From: Bog-473 sp963782415
GTDB lineage: Bacteria; Actinomycetota; Acidimicrobiia; Acidimicrobiales; RAAP-2
Direction of reading: 5' to 3'
DNA: 64,000 nucleotides
NCBI GenBank assembly: GCA_963782415.1
Contig: CAWAJT010000004.1
Location: 682,001 to 746,000, forward strand
The position numbers and the translations under genes are program-made. The notes beneath the pieces are model-generated. The model made no database searches. It was not told where the DNA came from and saw only the letters and a program-made list of their open reading frames with translations. Positions 44,560-54,317 of the stretch are shown piece by piece. Every line of letters begins with the position of its first letter. Position 1 is the stretch's first letter.

Positions 44560-45408
44560 ATGACCGCAGTGAGCGGCGCGGGGGCGTCGGGGCAGCCGGG
44601 GTCCTTCGGGCGCGCGGTGACAGCCGCGCCCCGGCGTTTCGCCACCCCCATGTGGCTGCGAGCAGCCCGCTACTGGGGTTACCAGTACAAGCGAACCTGG
44701 CGCAGCTCGGTCGCCACCAGCTTCCTGATCCCGGTGCTCTACCTGGCTGCCATGGGCATCGCGCTGGGCTCGCTCATCGACAAGCACTCGCACGGTGTCG
44801 ACGGTGTCACGTACGTCGCCTTCTTGGCCCCCGGTCTCCTGGCCGGCACCTGCATGCAGATCGGCACCAACGACGCCACCTACCCCGTGATGGGGGCGAT
44901 CAAATGGGTCCGGACCTACATGGCCCAGTTGGCGGGCCCTCTCAGCGTCTACGACGTCCTGCTCGGTCATCTGGCCTGGATCGCGGCACGGCTCGCCATC
45001 GTCACGTCGATCTACCTCGCCGTGATGGCGGTCTTCGGCGTCGTGTACTCGCCGTGGGCGATCCTCGCCCTGCCGGCGGCGGTACTCACCGGGATGGCCT
45101 TCGCTGCACCGGTCAGTGCGTTCGCCGCGACCCAGGACAAGGATTCGTCCTTCTCCACGCTGTACCGCTTTGCCATCATCCCTATGTTCCTCTTCTCCGG
45201 GACGTTCTTTCCCATTTCACAGCTGCCGACGTGGCTCGAGGTGGTGGCCTACGTGACGCCGCTCTACCACGGGGTCGCGCTGTGCCGCGACCTGACGTTG
45301 GGCCAGGTGAGCTGGGCCGATTTCGGCCACGCCGCCTACCTGTGCGGGTTGGTCGCCGTCGGCTACGCCGTGGGTCGCCGGACCTTCTCCCGGCGACTGG
45401 TGGTGTGA
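44560..45408 (+). CDS. ABC-2 permease subunit 1
   Basis: A 282-residue membrane protein with six helices of the ABC-2 (NodJ/DrrB-like) type. ATG at 44560 lies 4 nt after the ATPase stop. The conserved VTPLYHGVALCR segment precedes the last helix. It forms the exporter with the neighbouring genes. Confidence 0.9.
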   Translation: MTAVSGAGASGQPGSFGRAVTAAPRRFATPMWLRAARYWGYQYKRTWRSSVATSFLIPVLYLAAMGIALGSLIDKHSHGVDGVTYVAFLAPGLLAGTCMQIGTNDATYPVMGAIKWVRTYMAQLAGPLSVYDVLLGHLAWIAARLAIVTSIYLAVMAVFGVVYSPWAILALPAAVLTGMAFAAPVSAFAATQDKDSSFSTLYRFAIIPMFLFSGTFFPISQLPTWLEVVAYVTPLYHGVALCRDLTLGQVSWADFGHAAYLCGLVAVGYAVGRRTFSRRLVV

Positions 45409-45412
45409 GGCG

Positions 45413-46255
45413 ATGACGACCACCTCCGCCCGTTCCCCGCTCGACCAGCGCTCTCCGGGCGTCGCGGCGCGGATCACCCCCCTCGCGCTGCTGGGCGGAC
45501 GCCACGCCAGCCGTGTGCTCGAGCGCAACATCCTCGTCTATCGCCGCTCGTGGGTGTTCATCGTGTCGGGCTTCTTCGAGCCGCTGTTCTACCTGCTCTC
45601 CATCGGCGTCGGGCTGTCGCATCTGGTCGGCCCGATCAACGTCGACGGACGCGAAATCCCGTACACGGCTTTCGTGGCGCCCGGGCTGCTGGCTTCGTCC
45701 GCCATGAACGGCGCCATGCTCGATTCGACCTTCCTCGTCTTCTTCAAGCTGAAGATCGCCAAGACCTACGACGCCATGTTGTCGACACCTCTGGGCGTGA
45801 CCGATGTGGCCTTGGGCGAGCTCAGTTGGTGCGTCCTGCGCGGGACGCTCTACTCGGGCGCCTTCCTGGCCATCATGGCGATCCTGGGGTACATCGTCTC
45901 GCCGTGGGCCATCCTCTGCTGGCCGGCGGCGGTGCTGATCAGCCTGGCCTTCGCCTCGGCCGGCATGGCCGGTACGACCTACATGCGGACCTGGCAGGAC
46001 TTCGACATGGTGTCGCTCGCCTTCATCCCGCTCTTCTTGTTCTCGGCCACCTTCTACCCGCTCACCGTGTACCCGGGCTGGCTCCAGGCCGTCATCCGGG
46101 TGACCCCGCTGTATCAAGGGGTGGTGCTGGTGCGGGCGGCCGACCTCGGCATCTGGGCCTGGACGCTGCTGGCCCACATCGCCTATCTGGTGGCAATGGC
46201 CGTGGTCGGTGTCGTCATCACCAGGCGACGACTCGGAGCCCTCCTCCTGCCGTAA
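45413..46255 (+). CDS. ABC-2 permease subunit 2
   Basis: A 280-residue NodJ-like permease with six predicted helices and the paralogous VTPLYQGVVLVR segment. It starts 4 nt after subunit 1. With the ATPase it forms an ATPase dimer plus permease heterodimer, as in NodIJ- and DrrAB-like exporters. Confidence 0.9.
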   Translation: MTTTSARSPLDQRSPGVAARITPLALLGGRHASRVLERNILVYRRSWVFIVSGFFEPLFYLLSIGVGLSHLVGPINVDGREIPYTAFVAPGLLASSAMNGAMLDSTFLVFFKLKIAKTYDAMLSTPLGVTDVALGELSWCVLRGTLYSGAFLAIMAILGYIVSPWAILCWPAAVLISLAFASAGMAGTTYMRTWQDFDMVSLAFIPLFLFSATFYPLTVYPGWLQAVIRVTPLYQGVVLVRAADLGIWAWTLLAHIAYLVAMAVVGVVITRRRLGALLLP

Positions 46256-46337
46256 CCGTCTCTCCTGTCGTCACCGTCCGTCCGGGCGGCCGGTACCGTA
46301 AGGGCCGATTTTCGCCATCGCCAGAGGACCGAACCGA

Positions 46338-46919
46338 ATGAACATCGTCGTCAGCAACGTCAAGGGTGGGGTCGGCAAGACCACCACCGCCATCTACCTG
46401 GCCGCGGTCGCGGCTCGACGGGGCCGCGGTCCCGTCCTGCTGGTCGATGCCGACCCGCAGGGCTCGTCGGCGGAGTGGTACGAGGTCGAGCCCCTCGAAG
46501 GGGTCGACCTGGTGGAGGGGCCTTCAGTACGGACGGTCACCAAGGCCATGAACAACGACGGCGGCATCGTGGTAGTCGACACCCCGCCGGGTGAGGGCAA
46601 CGTCGTCCAGGCTGCGCTGGGCCGGGCCGACGCCGTCATCATTCCGACGAGGGCCGGTGGCGTCGAGCCGAACCGCGTCGTCACGACGTTGGAGATGACG
46701 CCGAGCAACGTGCCCGCCGGCGTCGTCATCAGCTCGGCCCGCCTGGGCACCAACGACCTCGAGGCCACCATCGAATGGTGGACCGAGCTCAAGGTGCCCG
46801 TGTGGGGCATCATCCCCGAACGAGTGTCCATTGCCGCCGGCCCCGCCGCCGCGCTCTCGCCCGAGGGCCTTGAGCACTACGGCAAGGTGCTGAAGAAGGC
46901 CACCGCCTCGTACCGCTGA
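46338..46919 (+). CDS. Orphan ParA-like ATPase
   Basis: A 193-residue P-loop ATPase of the ParA/MinD class. Deviant Walker A KGGVGKTT (residues 9-16) and the DADPQGSS switch region are present, plus the VVVDTPPG strand. There is no ParB nearby and the window shows no plasmid or origin genes, so chromosome partitioning is doubtful; orphan ParAs position many cargoes. ATG at 46338. Confidence 0.88.
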   Translation: MNIVVSNVKGGVGKTTTAIYLAAVAARRGRGPVLLVDADPQGSSAEWYEVEPLEGVDLVEGPSVRTVTKAMNNDGGIVVVDTPPGEGNVVQAALGRADAVIIPTRAGGVEPNRVVTTLEMTPSNVPAGVVISSARLGTNDLEATIEWWTELKVPVWGIIPERVSIAAGPAAALSPEGLEHYGKVLKKATASYR

Positions 46920-46929
46920 CCGGGCCGCC

Positions 46930-49900
46930 TCAGCGGGCGGACATCTGTTGGAGCTCGGCGTGGAAGCGGCTGTCGCCCCAGGCGGTGGGCGCCTTGCCGC
47001 GCAGCTGGCCGGTCAGCTCTGACAAGAACCATCGGCGCACCGCAATGCTCGTCTCCGACGCCGGAAGCGTCAGCAGCCGCTGCGTGTGGCCGAACTCGTC
47101 GGCCTCGTCGAGCATGGCGTCGTAGAACTCGACGGTGGACACGGCCGACTGCGGAAGGTCCAGTGTCCAGTCGAAGGATTCGATCTCGTTGTCCACCGCT
47201 TGTTGCCACATGTCGTCCATGCCCGGCCCGAGGCCGTTGAAGCGAGTGCCGATCTGGGAGACGAGGACCGACAGGCGTTCGGGCAGGTGCGGCGCGTCCG
47301 GTGCCGTGTCCGACCGCTCCTTCATCAACCGCAACTCGCGGAACAAGGCCTCGTACTCCTCGCTCGCCTTCTGGAGCAGCGCAACCGGAATCCCGAGGAC
47401 CCTGATGGAGACGTCGGGTGAATCGTCGGACTCGCCGTGCACGTTCGTGTGGGTGATGCCGGCCAGGTCGAACCGGAAGCTACCGTCCGAAAGGCTGGTG
47501 GGAGGTACCGGGAAGTCGACCGGGAGCTCGAACCACACGATCTTCCCTCCGTCGACCGCCTGAACCCCCCAATTGGAGGCCAGCGTGTTGAACAAGGTGA
47601 GACCCCGGCCTGTCGCGGCGTCCGTTGCGTATTCCTTGATGGACGGGAACGACGGGTTGCCATCGGCGACGTCCACTCGGATGCGACCGGGCAAGATGTG
47701 CAACGTGATGCACAGCGGAGTCGCGGCGTGCAGCACCGCATTGGTGACGAGTTCCGAGGTCAACAGGGCGGCGCAGCCCGTCACCTCGGCCGGCAGGTCG
47801 CGCAGGTGCGCCGCCACCCAGTGACGCGCCACGGGCGTACTTTCGACCACCGGTTCGAGATGAAGCGTTGACATGCCATCCCGTGCCGTACCCACGGGGG
47901 GATCTGTTAAGCGCTCCTCGGAGACACCGCTGTAGCCGAGGCAGAGCACCACGACGTCGTCGGTTCGCTCCTCGACGCTCAGCATCGAGGCGAAGGTCAC
48001 CGCAGGGCGGTCCGGCCAGCCTGCTCGCGCCACGACAACTGCCGTGTTGGCCAGCCGCTCCATGCCACTGGTGATCACCTCGCCGCGGCGCTCAATCAGT
48101 CCGTCGGAGTACATGATGAGGGAGTCGCCCCGGTCGAGCACGAGCTCGTCGCGCGGGCGTGGGGAGCCACTCAGTCCGGCGGCAATGAGGAGGGTGCGTT
48201 GCATGGGGCAGAACGTCACGCTGCCGTCGGCGCGGACCACCAGGGGCGGCGGATGGCCGGCGTTGCTCAGGACGACCCGACCCGTCGACGGCGTGATCGT
48301 CCCGACCACCGCCGTGACCACCCGGTCCTCGATGAGCGTGTCGAAGAGCTGGTCCAACGACGACAGGACCTCGGTGGGTGAAAGGCCAGAGACGGCATAG
48401 GCGCGGATGGCGCTGCGCACCTGGCCCATCAACGCCGCCGCGGGAGCGCCCTTGCCCATCACGTCGCCCACGCTGAAGAAGACGGCGTCATCGTCGAGCT
48501 CGAAGACGTCGTACCAGTCACCGCCGGCGTATGTGCCCGCCACGCCGGCGCGGTACTCCGCGTCGAGGAGCAGGCCCCGGACCTCGGGGAGCGAGTCGGG
48601 CAAGACGGCTCGCTGCAGCACATCGGCCACGACATGCTCCCGCTGGAATCTGGTGGCGTTGGAGAGGGCGACGCCTGCTCGGCTCGCCACTTCGGTGGCC
48701 AGCGAGACGTCGTCGGTTTCGAACAGCCTGCCCGGCCCGTCCACGAAGGTCATCACTCCGATGACCTCGCCGTTGGCGGTCAGGGGTACGGCCAGCGCCG
48801 TTGCCGCGCCGGTCGGGTCCGTGCTTCCGCTGTCATCGAGCAGGGGGGCCAATTGCGTGCGGCCGGTGCGGAAGGCGACCGCCGCCGGCATGTCGGAGTC
48901 GAAGGGGAGGACGTCGGTCGCCCCGGTTGCCCCCGTTGCACCGCGTGTCGACGGGCCAGGCGTCGAGTCGCGCTCATCGAGTCGGACGAGGCCGTTGTCT
49001 CCGGGGACCTGGACCGAACAGGAGTCGGCCACCCTTCCTTCCACCAGGCTCATGGTGCGTCGGATCACGACGGTCGGCTCGAGGCTCGAGCTCAACAGCC
49101 GCGTCACCTCCGAGAGGATGGACAGGCGCTCGCGGCCGGCTTCCGCGTCGCGCAGCGCTTCCCGTTCGTGTTCGAACACCTGCGCCCGCTCCAGGGCTTG
49201 CGCGGTGAGCCCGGCCAGGGTTGAAAGGAACCGCAAGTCGGGATCGCTCAGCTCTGGTTGGGCCGTGAAGGCGAGGGACAGGACGCCGAGGGGACCGACG
49301 CTGCCGATCAGGGGCTCGCTGACGATGGTGACCGGTTTGGGGAGCTCGTGGAGGATCCGCAGCACGAGCTCGTCTGCCACCTCCGCGCCGACGGCATCGT
49401 TGTCTGCGATCGCAGTGAGGACCGTCCGGCCTCGGACAAGACAGCTGCCGGCGTGACTTCCCTCCACGGGCACCACGGTGCGAGAGAGCAGTGCCGGGTG
49501 GCCGCTGCTGGCCAGGCAGACCAGGCCGCGTTCGGCGATCGCAGGGACGCGCACGACCGCCGAGTGTGCGCCGAGTGCGCGCCGACCGCCGGCGATGGCC
49601 GCATGGGCCACGTCGCCGGGCGTCGTGGCGGCCGCCAACGCCGAGCTGAGCTGGTGGAGATGCTGACTGCGTTCCAGATTGACGAACTCGGTCAGCGTCA
49701 ACCGGGCGCGCTCGACCGCCTGCGCAGCGGCACCCGTGATCGTGAAGAGGAAGGTCCGGTCGGGCTCGGAAATCCCGCGCTCCTCGTCCCAGTGGACGAC
49801 GACGGTGCCGATGGTGCGGTCGGAGACGACCAGGGGGATGATGGCGACAGCCCCGAGCCGCTTCGACCCGAACCGCTTGGAATCGAGGGATTCGTAGATG

Positions 49901-50613
49901 TCGGACCGTTCGCGTCGCAGGTCGTCCACGGTCTCAGCGAAGAACGCCACGCGGAGACCCAGGACCGGGCCATCCAACTGGAGCGAATCGAGCACGCCGT
50001 CGGAAGGGTCGTCGGGTTCGTAGCCGAAGCGCCGGAGCGTGTGGAGGACGCCCCGCTCGTCGAGGAGGGCGAAGGTGGCTGCGTCGACCCGCAGCTCGTC
50101 ACGCATGGCGGCGAAGACCGCGTCGGCCACCTGCGCTGGGTCGGCGGCTGTCGTCAGGGCGCGAGCCATGGTCTGCATACGCTGTGCCGTCTCGGCCGCC
50201 ACCCGTCGGCGTCGCTCGTTCCTTGTCTCGGACTTCGCCGTCCACAATTGGGCGTTGCGCTGGCCGCGCAGGTAGGAGATCCACATGGCCACAGCGGTTG
50301 CCGCCAGCATCGTGACGACGCGCAGCGTGTGGTTGAGCTGGCCGTAACTGTGCGGCGGCGTGCTGATGATGAGTGCGAAGAACGCAGTCAGAATGCCGAC
50401 GAGCGCGACCCGCGAGGGGCGGGCAAACGGAGCGGCGATGAAGGGGGAGAGCGCGAGCAGTCCGACGAGGGAGACGTTTCCCCCGGAGACGGCGAAGACG
50501 ATGGCCATCGTGGACGTCCACGCCAGCGCCACCAGCGTCCCTATGGCCTCGGTCCGATCACCGCGGACGGTCCGGGGCGTGGCCGGAAGCTGTTCCTCGC
50601 CTGGTTCGGCCAC
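46930..50613 (-). CDS. Multidomain RsbU-like phosphatase with built-in anti-sigma-type HATPase
   Basis: A 1227-residue membrane-linked regulator. Order: N-terminal hydrophobic helices (about 25-105), coiled coil (about 115-150), two or three GAF domains (about 155-680), a SpoIIE PP2C phosphatase with GGDWYDV (about 690) and VGDVMGKG, a GHKL ATPase with ELVTNAVLH (about 953), and a 160-residue C-terminal domain of unknown fold. PP2C would dephosphorylate a STAS antagonist and HATPase would rephosphorylate one, so both activities of the switch lie in one chain. GTG at 50613 with GGGGAG is preferred over the longer frame. It is divergent from the STAS-kinase-sigma operon. Confidence 0.85.
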   Translation of the reverse strand: MAEPGEEQLPATPRTVRGDRTEAIGTLVALAWTSTMAIVFAVSGGNVSLVGLLALSPFIAAPFARPSRVALVGILTAFFALIISTPPHSYGQLNHTLRVVTMLAATAVAMWISYLRGQRNAQLWTAKSETRNERRRRVAAETAQRMQTMARALTTAADPAQVADAVFAAMRDELRVDAATFALLDERGVLHTLRRFGYEPDDPSDGVLDSLQLDGPVLGLRVAFFAETVDDLRRERSDIYESLDSKRFGSKRLGAVAIIPLVVSDRTIGTVVVHWDEERGISEPDRTFLFTITGAAAQAVERARLTLTEFVNLERSQHLHQLSSALAAATTPGDVAHAAIAGGRRALGAHSAVVRVPAIAERGLVCLASSGHPALLSRTVVPVEGSHAGSCLVRGRTVLTAIADNDAVGAEVADELVLRILHELPKPVTIVSEPLIGSVGPLGVLSLAFTAQPELSDPDLRFLSTLAGLTAQALERAQVFEHEREALRDAEAGRERLSILSEVTRLLSSSLEPTVVIRRTMSLVEGRVADSCSVQVPGDNGLVRLDERDSTPGPSTRGATGATGATDVLPFDSDMPAAVAFRTGRTQLAPLLDDSGSTDPTGAATALAVPLTANGEVIGVMTFVDGPGRLFETDDVSLATEVASRAGVALSNATRFQREHVVADVLQRAVLPDSLPEVRGLLLDAEYRAGVAGTYAGGDWYDVFELDDDAVFFSVGDVMGKGAPAAALMGQVRSAIRAYAVSGLSPTEVLSSLDQLFDTLIEDRVVTAVVGTITPSTGRVVLSNAGHPPPLVVRADGSVTFCPMQRTLLIAAGLSGSPRPRDELVLDRGDSLIMYSDGLIERRGEVITSGMERLANTAVVVARAGWPDRPAVTFASMLSVEERTDDVVVLCLGYSGVSEERLTDPPVGTARDGMSTLHLEPVVESTPVARHWVAAHLRDLPAEVTGCAALLTSELVTNAVLHAATPLCITLHILPGRIRVDVADGNPSFPSIKEYATDAATGRGLTLFNTLASNWGVQAVDGGKIVWFELPVDFPVPPTSLSDGSFRFDLAGITHTNVHGESDDSPDVSIRVLGIPVALLQKASEEYEALFRELRLMKERSDTAPDAPHLPERLSVLVSQIGTRFNGLGPGMDDMWQQAVDNEIESFDWTLDLPQSAVSTVEFYDAMLDEADEFGHTQRLLTLPASETSIAVRRWFLSELTGQLRGKAPTAWGDSRFHAELQQMSAR

Positions 50614-50757
50614 GTGCTCTCCCCGGGTTGGCGGGCTCGACCTCAAACGCTATTCCCCCTGGCACGTGACCAGGGTCAACGCCCGCCATTCACCGGGGTT
50701 GTGCGTGACCTTCCTACCCGAGTGGAGGCGCGGCGAAACCCAGTTGGCTCCCAGGAG

Positions 50758-50782
50758 GTTTAGCTTTGTCGTCCAGGGGCAA
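50758..50782 (+). promoter_or_regulatory. Possible sigma-B/F-type promoter
   Basis: GTTT (50758-50761), 15 nt, then GGGCAA (50777-50782) resembles the SigF/SigB consensus GTTT-N15-17-GGGTAT, with mismatches in the -10. It lies about 70 nt upstream of the STAS gene and would allow autoregulation of this operon. Weak match only. Confidence 0.3.
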
Positions 50783-50853
50783 TACTCCGACTGCCAATCG
50801 GCATTGCAGCGCGTGCTGGGTCCGGCCCGGGACGGAAGCGACAGGAGGGCGGA

Positions 50854-51195
50854 GTGGAGCAGGAATTTTACATCGAGCAGCAGCCAGGGTCGTCGCCACC
50901 AGTGATCGCGGTCAGCGGGGAGATCGACGTCGCCACTGCTCCGCAGTTGCGAGAGTGCCTGCACGGCGTCATCGCAGGGGGTGACGCGACGGTCATTCTG
51001 GACCTCCTCGGGGTCACGTTCTTGGATTCCACCGCGCTCGGCGTCCTGGTCGGCGCCCTGAAGCGGTGTCGCGAGCTGGGCGGCGATCTGCAGGTCGTGG
51101 TGGCGGATCCGCGCATTGTCAAGATCTTCGAGATCACGGGCCTCACGAGTATCTTCACCATTGCCGACTCGCTGGAATCGGCGGGGGCGGCGTGA
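50854..51195 (+). CDS. STAS-domain anti-sigma factor antagonist (RsbV-like)
   Basis: A 113-residue STAS protein. The phosphorylatable Ser is S59 in FLDSTALGVL, preceded by D58. In RsbV the unphosphorylated form captures the anti-sigma kinase and frees the sigma factor. GTG start after GGAGGGCGGA. Its TGA overlaps the kinase GTG (GTGA). Confidence 0.92.
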   Translation: MEQEFYIEQQPGSSPPVIAVSGEIDVATAPQLRECLHGVIAGGDATVILDLLGVTFLDSTALGVLVGALKRCRELGGDLQVVVADPRIVKIFEITGLTSIFTIADSLESAGAA

Positions 51196-51617
51196 CCGAG
51201 ACCGCTGATCGACTGGAGACTGGCGACCGCATCGAACTGAAGTTCCCGGCGCGAGGCGACCTGATCGTTCTCGCCCGGCTCGTCACCAGTGCGATCTCCG
51301 CCCGGGCCGGGTTCGATATCGAAGAACTCGAAGACCTGCGGCTCGCCGTGGGGGAGCTGTGCCTCCTGACGCTGCAGGGCAGCGACGAACAACACGGTGA
51401 CCTGCGCCTGGAGCTCTCCGTGCTGGGCGACGCCATCGGCGTCACCTGCACGCTCGAGCGGGCGGGTGTGGCAGGCGTGTCCACTCCCGACGGGGACGAG
51501 GTCGCGGAGCTGAGTGTGCAGATCCTCGATGCGCTCGTGGACGACCATGGCCGGGACGTCCAGGACGGCTCGGTGCGTGCCTGGCTGCGCAAGCGCCGGG
51601 GGGGGCATGCAGGGTGA
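51192..51617 (+). CDS. Anti-sigma kinase (RsbW-like HATPase)
   Basis: A 141-residue GHKL-fold protein. The N-box region reads EDLRLAVGELCLLTLQG; the Asn and second Glu common in RsbW are not evident, so ATP binding may be altered, although related actinobacterial proteins also deviate here. GTG at 51192 overlaps the STAS stop and its own stop overlaps the sigma start (GTGA), giving obligatory co-translation. Expected to bind the sigma factor at 51614. Confidence 0.8.
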   Translation: MTETADRLETGDRIELKFPARGDLIVLARLVTSAISARAGFDIEELEDLRLAVGELCLLTLQGSDEQHGDLRLELSVLGDAIGVTCTLERAGVAGVSTPDGDEVAELSVQILDALVDDHGRDVQDGSVRAWLRKRRGGHAG

Positions 51618-52372
51618 CAGACGGCCGGGAACACGATCCCGGGCCGCCGTCGGACGTCGCATCTGACCGTCCCGCCCTCGATCCGGTCGCGCGCGAGGAG
51701 TTGATCACCGCAAACCTGGGTTTGGCCCATCAGCTGGCGCGGCGCTTCCTGCACCGGGGGGAACCGTTGGACGACCTCGTGCAGGTGGCCTCTGTCGCAC
51801 TCGTGAAGTCGGTCGATCGCTTCGATCCGGCCCGCGGGGTGGACTTCGCTGCGTTCGCCACCCGGACCATCATCGGCGAGCTCAAGCGCCACTTCCGAGA
51901 CAAGGGCTGGGCTGTACGCGCCAGCCGCCGGGTGCAAGAGCTCTACCTCGAGCTCGGTCATGCCACGGGCACACTGGTGCAGCAGCTTGGCCGCAATCCG
52001 ACCGTGGCGGAGCTGGCCGAAGCCACCGGGGCGAGCGAGGAAGCGGTCATCGAAGCGATCGAGGCCGGCCAGGGCTACCGGGCGGCGTCGATCGATGCGT
52101 CCGAGAGCGAGGACGATCCCATGTCGGCTCGGCTCGGGGAGCGGGACGGCAATTTCGATTCCGTCGAGGACCGGGCTCTCCTGGGACCTGCGCTGGCCTC
52201 GCTGCCCGAGCGCGAACAATCCATCCTGAGAATGCGCTTCGTCGACGGCCTCACGCAGTCGGAGATCGCGGCGGCGGTCGGTGTCAGCCAGATGCACGTG
52301 TCGCGGCTCCTCTCGTCGAGCCTGCAGAAGCTGCGGGACGGGATCGGCCAGACCGAGGCCGGCCGACGCTGA
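51614..52372 (+). CDS. Sigma factor, SigB/SigF/SigG family
   Basis: A 252-residue group 3 sigma factor. Region 2 contains DDLVQVASVALVKSVDRFDP, region 3 follows, and region 4 has LPEREQSILRMRFVDGLTQSEIA with a helix-turn-helix. It directs RNA polymerase to stress promoters. GTG start overlaps the kinase stop. Together with the STAS and kinase genes it forms the standard partner-switching operon. Confidence 0.93.
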   Translation: MTDGREHDPGPPSDVASDRPALDPVAREELITANLGLAHQLARRFLHRGEPLDDLVQVASVALVKSVDRFDPARGVDFAAFATRTIIGELKRHFRDKGWAVRASRRVQELYLELGHATGTLVQQLGRNPTVAELAEATGASEEAVIEAIEAGQGYRAASIDASESEDDPMSARLGERDGNFDSVEDRALLGPALASLPEREQSILRMRFVDGLTQSEIAAAVGVSQMHVSRLLSSSLQKLRDGIGQTEAGRR

Positions 52373-52490
52373 CCGGCTGAAGATGGAGGCCCGCTGACGG
52401 TACGGGCCTGCTGACGATATTGGGCACCGATACGCAGTTGAGGCACGAAATGAGCGGTTGACAGTGACCTCCGGGCCTGAGAAGAGTGGA

Positions 52491-52511
52491 TTCTCCGGAA
52501 AGTCTGGAGAA
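52491..52511. repeat. Inverted repeat upstream of amino-acid permease
   Basis: TTCTCC (52491-52496) and GGAGAA (52506-52511) with a 9-nt loop, 77 nt before the permease ATG. It could be an operator or a leader hairpin. TTGACA occurs at 52458 but without a good -10. Confidence 0.35.
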
Positions 52512-52587
52512 ATTCTGCCTGTCATGAGTATGGTGCAGGCCAGCCCTGTTGGAACGACGCACCAGTCCTGGAACGAACGGAGCGCTC

Positions 52588-54240
52588 ATGGTCCATCTCG
52601 ACGCAGCACTGGCCAAAGAAAAGGACCTTGGTGACAAGGGTCTGAAGGGCGGGGCGCTCGGGCTGTTCTCCTCGGTCGTGGTCGGTGTGGCGTCGACCGC
52701 GCCGGCCTACAGCCTTGCGGCGACACTCGGATTCGTTGTCATTGCGATCAACGGGCTGCAGGCGCCCATCATCTCCATCCTGGCGTTCGTACCGATGTTG
52801 TTCGTCTCCTATGCGTACAAGGAGCTGAACAACGCCGATCCCGACTGCGGCACGACCTTTACGTGGGCCACGCGGGCCTTCGGACCGAAATCGGGATGGT
52901 TCGGCGGCTGGGGAGTCGTGGCAGCTGACATCCTCGTGATGGCGAGCCTGGCCCAGATCGCCGGGCAGTACGTGTTCCTCCTCTTCGGCGCCAACGGCAT
53001 CGGGACCGACCCGTCGAGCACGTGGGTGCTCCTCGTCGGCGTCCTGTGGATCGTGGTGATGACCGCAATCTGTTACGTGGGTGTCGAGATCTCCGCCAAC
53101 ATGCAGAAGGCCTTGCTCGGGATCGAGCTGACGGTGCTGCTGATCTTCTCGGCCGTCGCGCTCATCAAGGTTGGGGCGGGCAAGGCGCCGGCCGGCCACC
53201 TGACACCGAGCGCGGAATGGTTCAACCCGTTCCACCACCTGGGCTTCACCAGCTTCATGATCGGGTTCACTCTCATGTTGTTCATCTACTGGGGCTGGGA
53301 CACCGCGGTCTCGGTCAATGAGGAGACCAAGGACTCGACACGCACACCCGGGCGGGCGGCGGTGATCTCCACCCTGATCCTCCTGGCCACCTATGCCCTC
53401 GTGATCGTGGCCTCGCAGTCCTACGCCGGCGTCGGCACCAAGGGCATCGGGCTCGGCAACTCGGCGAACTCCGGCGACGTGATCAATTCGCTCGGAGCAT
53501 CGGTGTTCGGGAGCAGCGGGATCGGCTGGTTCATGATCAAACTGCTGTTGCTGATGGTGCTCAGCTCGGCAGCGGCATCGACACAGACGACAATCCTGCC
53601 GACGGCGCGCACGACGCTGTCAATGGCCGCCTACAAGGCGATCCCTGACACCTTCGGCAAGGTGCACAAGCGCTTCTTGACCCCGACGACCTCGACCGTG
53701 GCCATGGGCGCCGTCTCCATCGCGCTCTACGTCGCCATGAACTACCTGTCGAGCGGAAGCAGCGTGATCGGTGACTCCGTGTCCGCCCTCGGGGCCATGA
53801 TCGCCTTCTACTACGGCCTCACCGGCTTTGCCTGTGTTTGGTACTACCGCCAAAGCCTCACGGAGAGCGCCCGCAGCTTCTGGCTGCGCGGCATCCTCCC
53901 GCTCCTCGGCGGACTCATCCTGTGGTTCTGCATGGTCTGGTTCGTTTGGTACAACTGGACGACTCCAAGCAACAGCTACACGACTTGGACCTTCCCGGGG
54001 ACGCATCGGGTGATCGGCGGAGTCTTCGTCCTGATCGTTGCCTCGGTGCTCCTCGGCGTCGTCTTGCTCGTCGTCTACCGCTTCGTCCGGCCCGATTTCT
54101 TCTTGGGCAAGACCCTGAACCGCGACACACCGACCCGGGTGCCCGAGGACATCGGTGTGCCCGTCGGCTTGTTCGGGATAGAGCCGTTCGCCGACGCAGA
54201 CAGTCACGCCAAGAACGAGCCCACCGGGTCCCCGACATGA
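52588..54240 (+). CDS. APC-family amino acid permease
   Basis: A 550-residue transporter with about 12 helices. The first helix has the GVASTAPAYSLAAT stretch common in the APC superfamily, and SVNEETKDSTRTPG is a typical cytoplasmic loop. Long cytoplasmic N- and C-termini. ATG at 52588 has CGGAG upstream; an earlier TTG (52549) is less likely. Substrate unknown. Confidence 0.9.
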   Translation: MVHLDAALAKEKDLGDKGLKGGALGLFSSVVVGVASTAPAYSLAATLGFVVIAINGLQAPIISILAFVPMLFVSYAYKELNNADPDCGTTFTWATRAFGPKSGWFGGWGVVAADILVMASLAQIAGQYVFLLFGANGIGTDPSSTWVLLVGVLWIVVMTAICYVGVEISANMQKALLGIELTVLLIFSAVALIKVGAGKAPAGHLTPSAEWFNPFHHLGFTSFMIGFTLMLFIYWGWDTAVSVNEETKDSTRTPGRAAVISTLILLATYALVIVASQSYAGVGTKGIGLGNSANSGDVINSLGASVFGSSGIGWFMIKLLLLMVLSSAAASTQTTILPTARTTLSMAAYKAIPDTFGKVHKRFLTPTTSTVAMGAVSIALYVAMNYLSSGSSVIGDSVSALGAMIAFYYGLTGFACVWYYRQSLTESARSFWLRGILPLLGGLILWFCMVWFVWYNWTTPSNSYTTWTFPGTHRVIGGVFVLIVASVLLGVVLLVVYRFVRPDFFLGKTLNRDTPTRVPEDIGVPVGLFGIEPFADADSHAKNEPTGSPT

Positions 54241-54317
54241 GACCGAGCGCAGCCCTTCGCTCATTCCGGTAGACCGGGGTCAGCCCGGGCCCGGGCGCGA
54301 GGACGAAGGTGGAGCTC

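Noticed and set aside
46338..46919. ParA as evidence of a plasmid or origin region
   Set aside because: No ParB, parS-like palindromes, dnaA or replication genes are seen nearby.
49258..50763. 501-codon plus-strand open frame
   Set aside because: Antisense to the GAF/PP2C protein, low complexity, no family motif.
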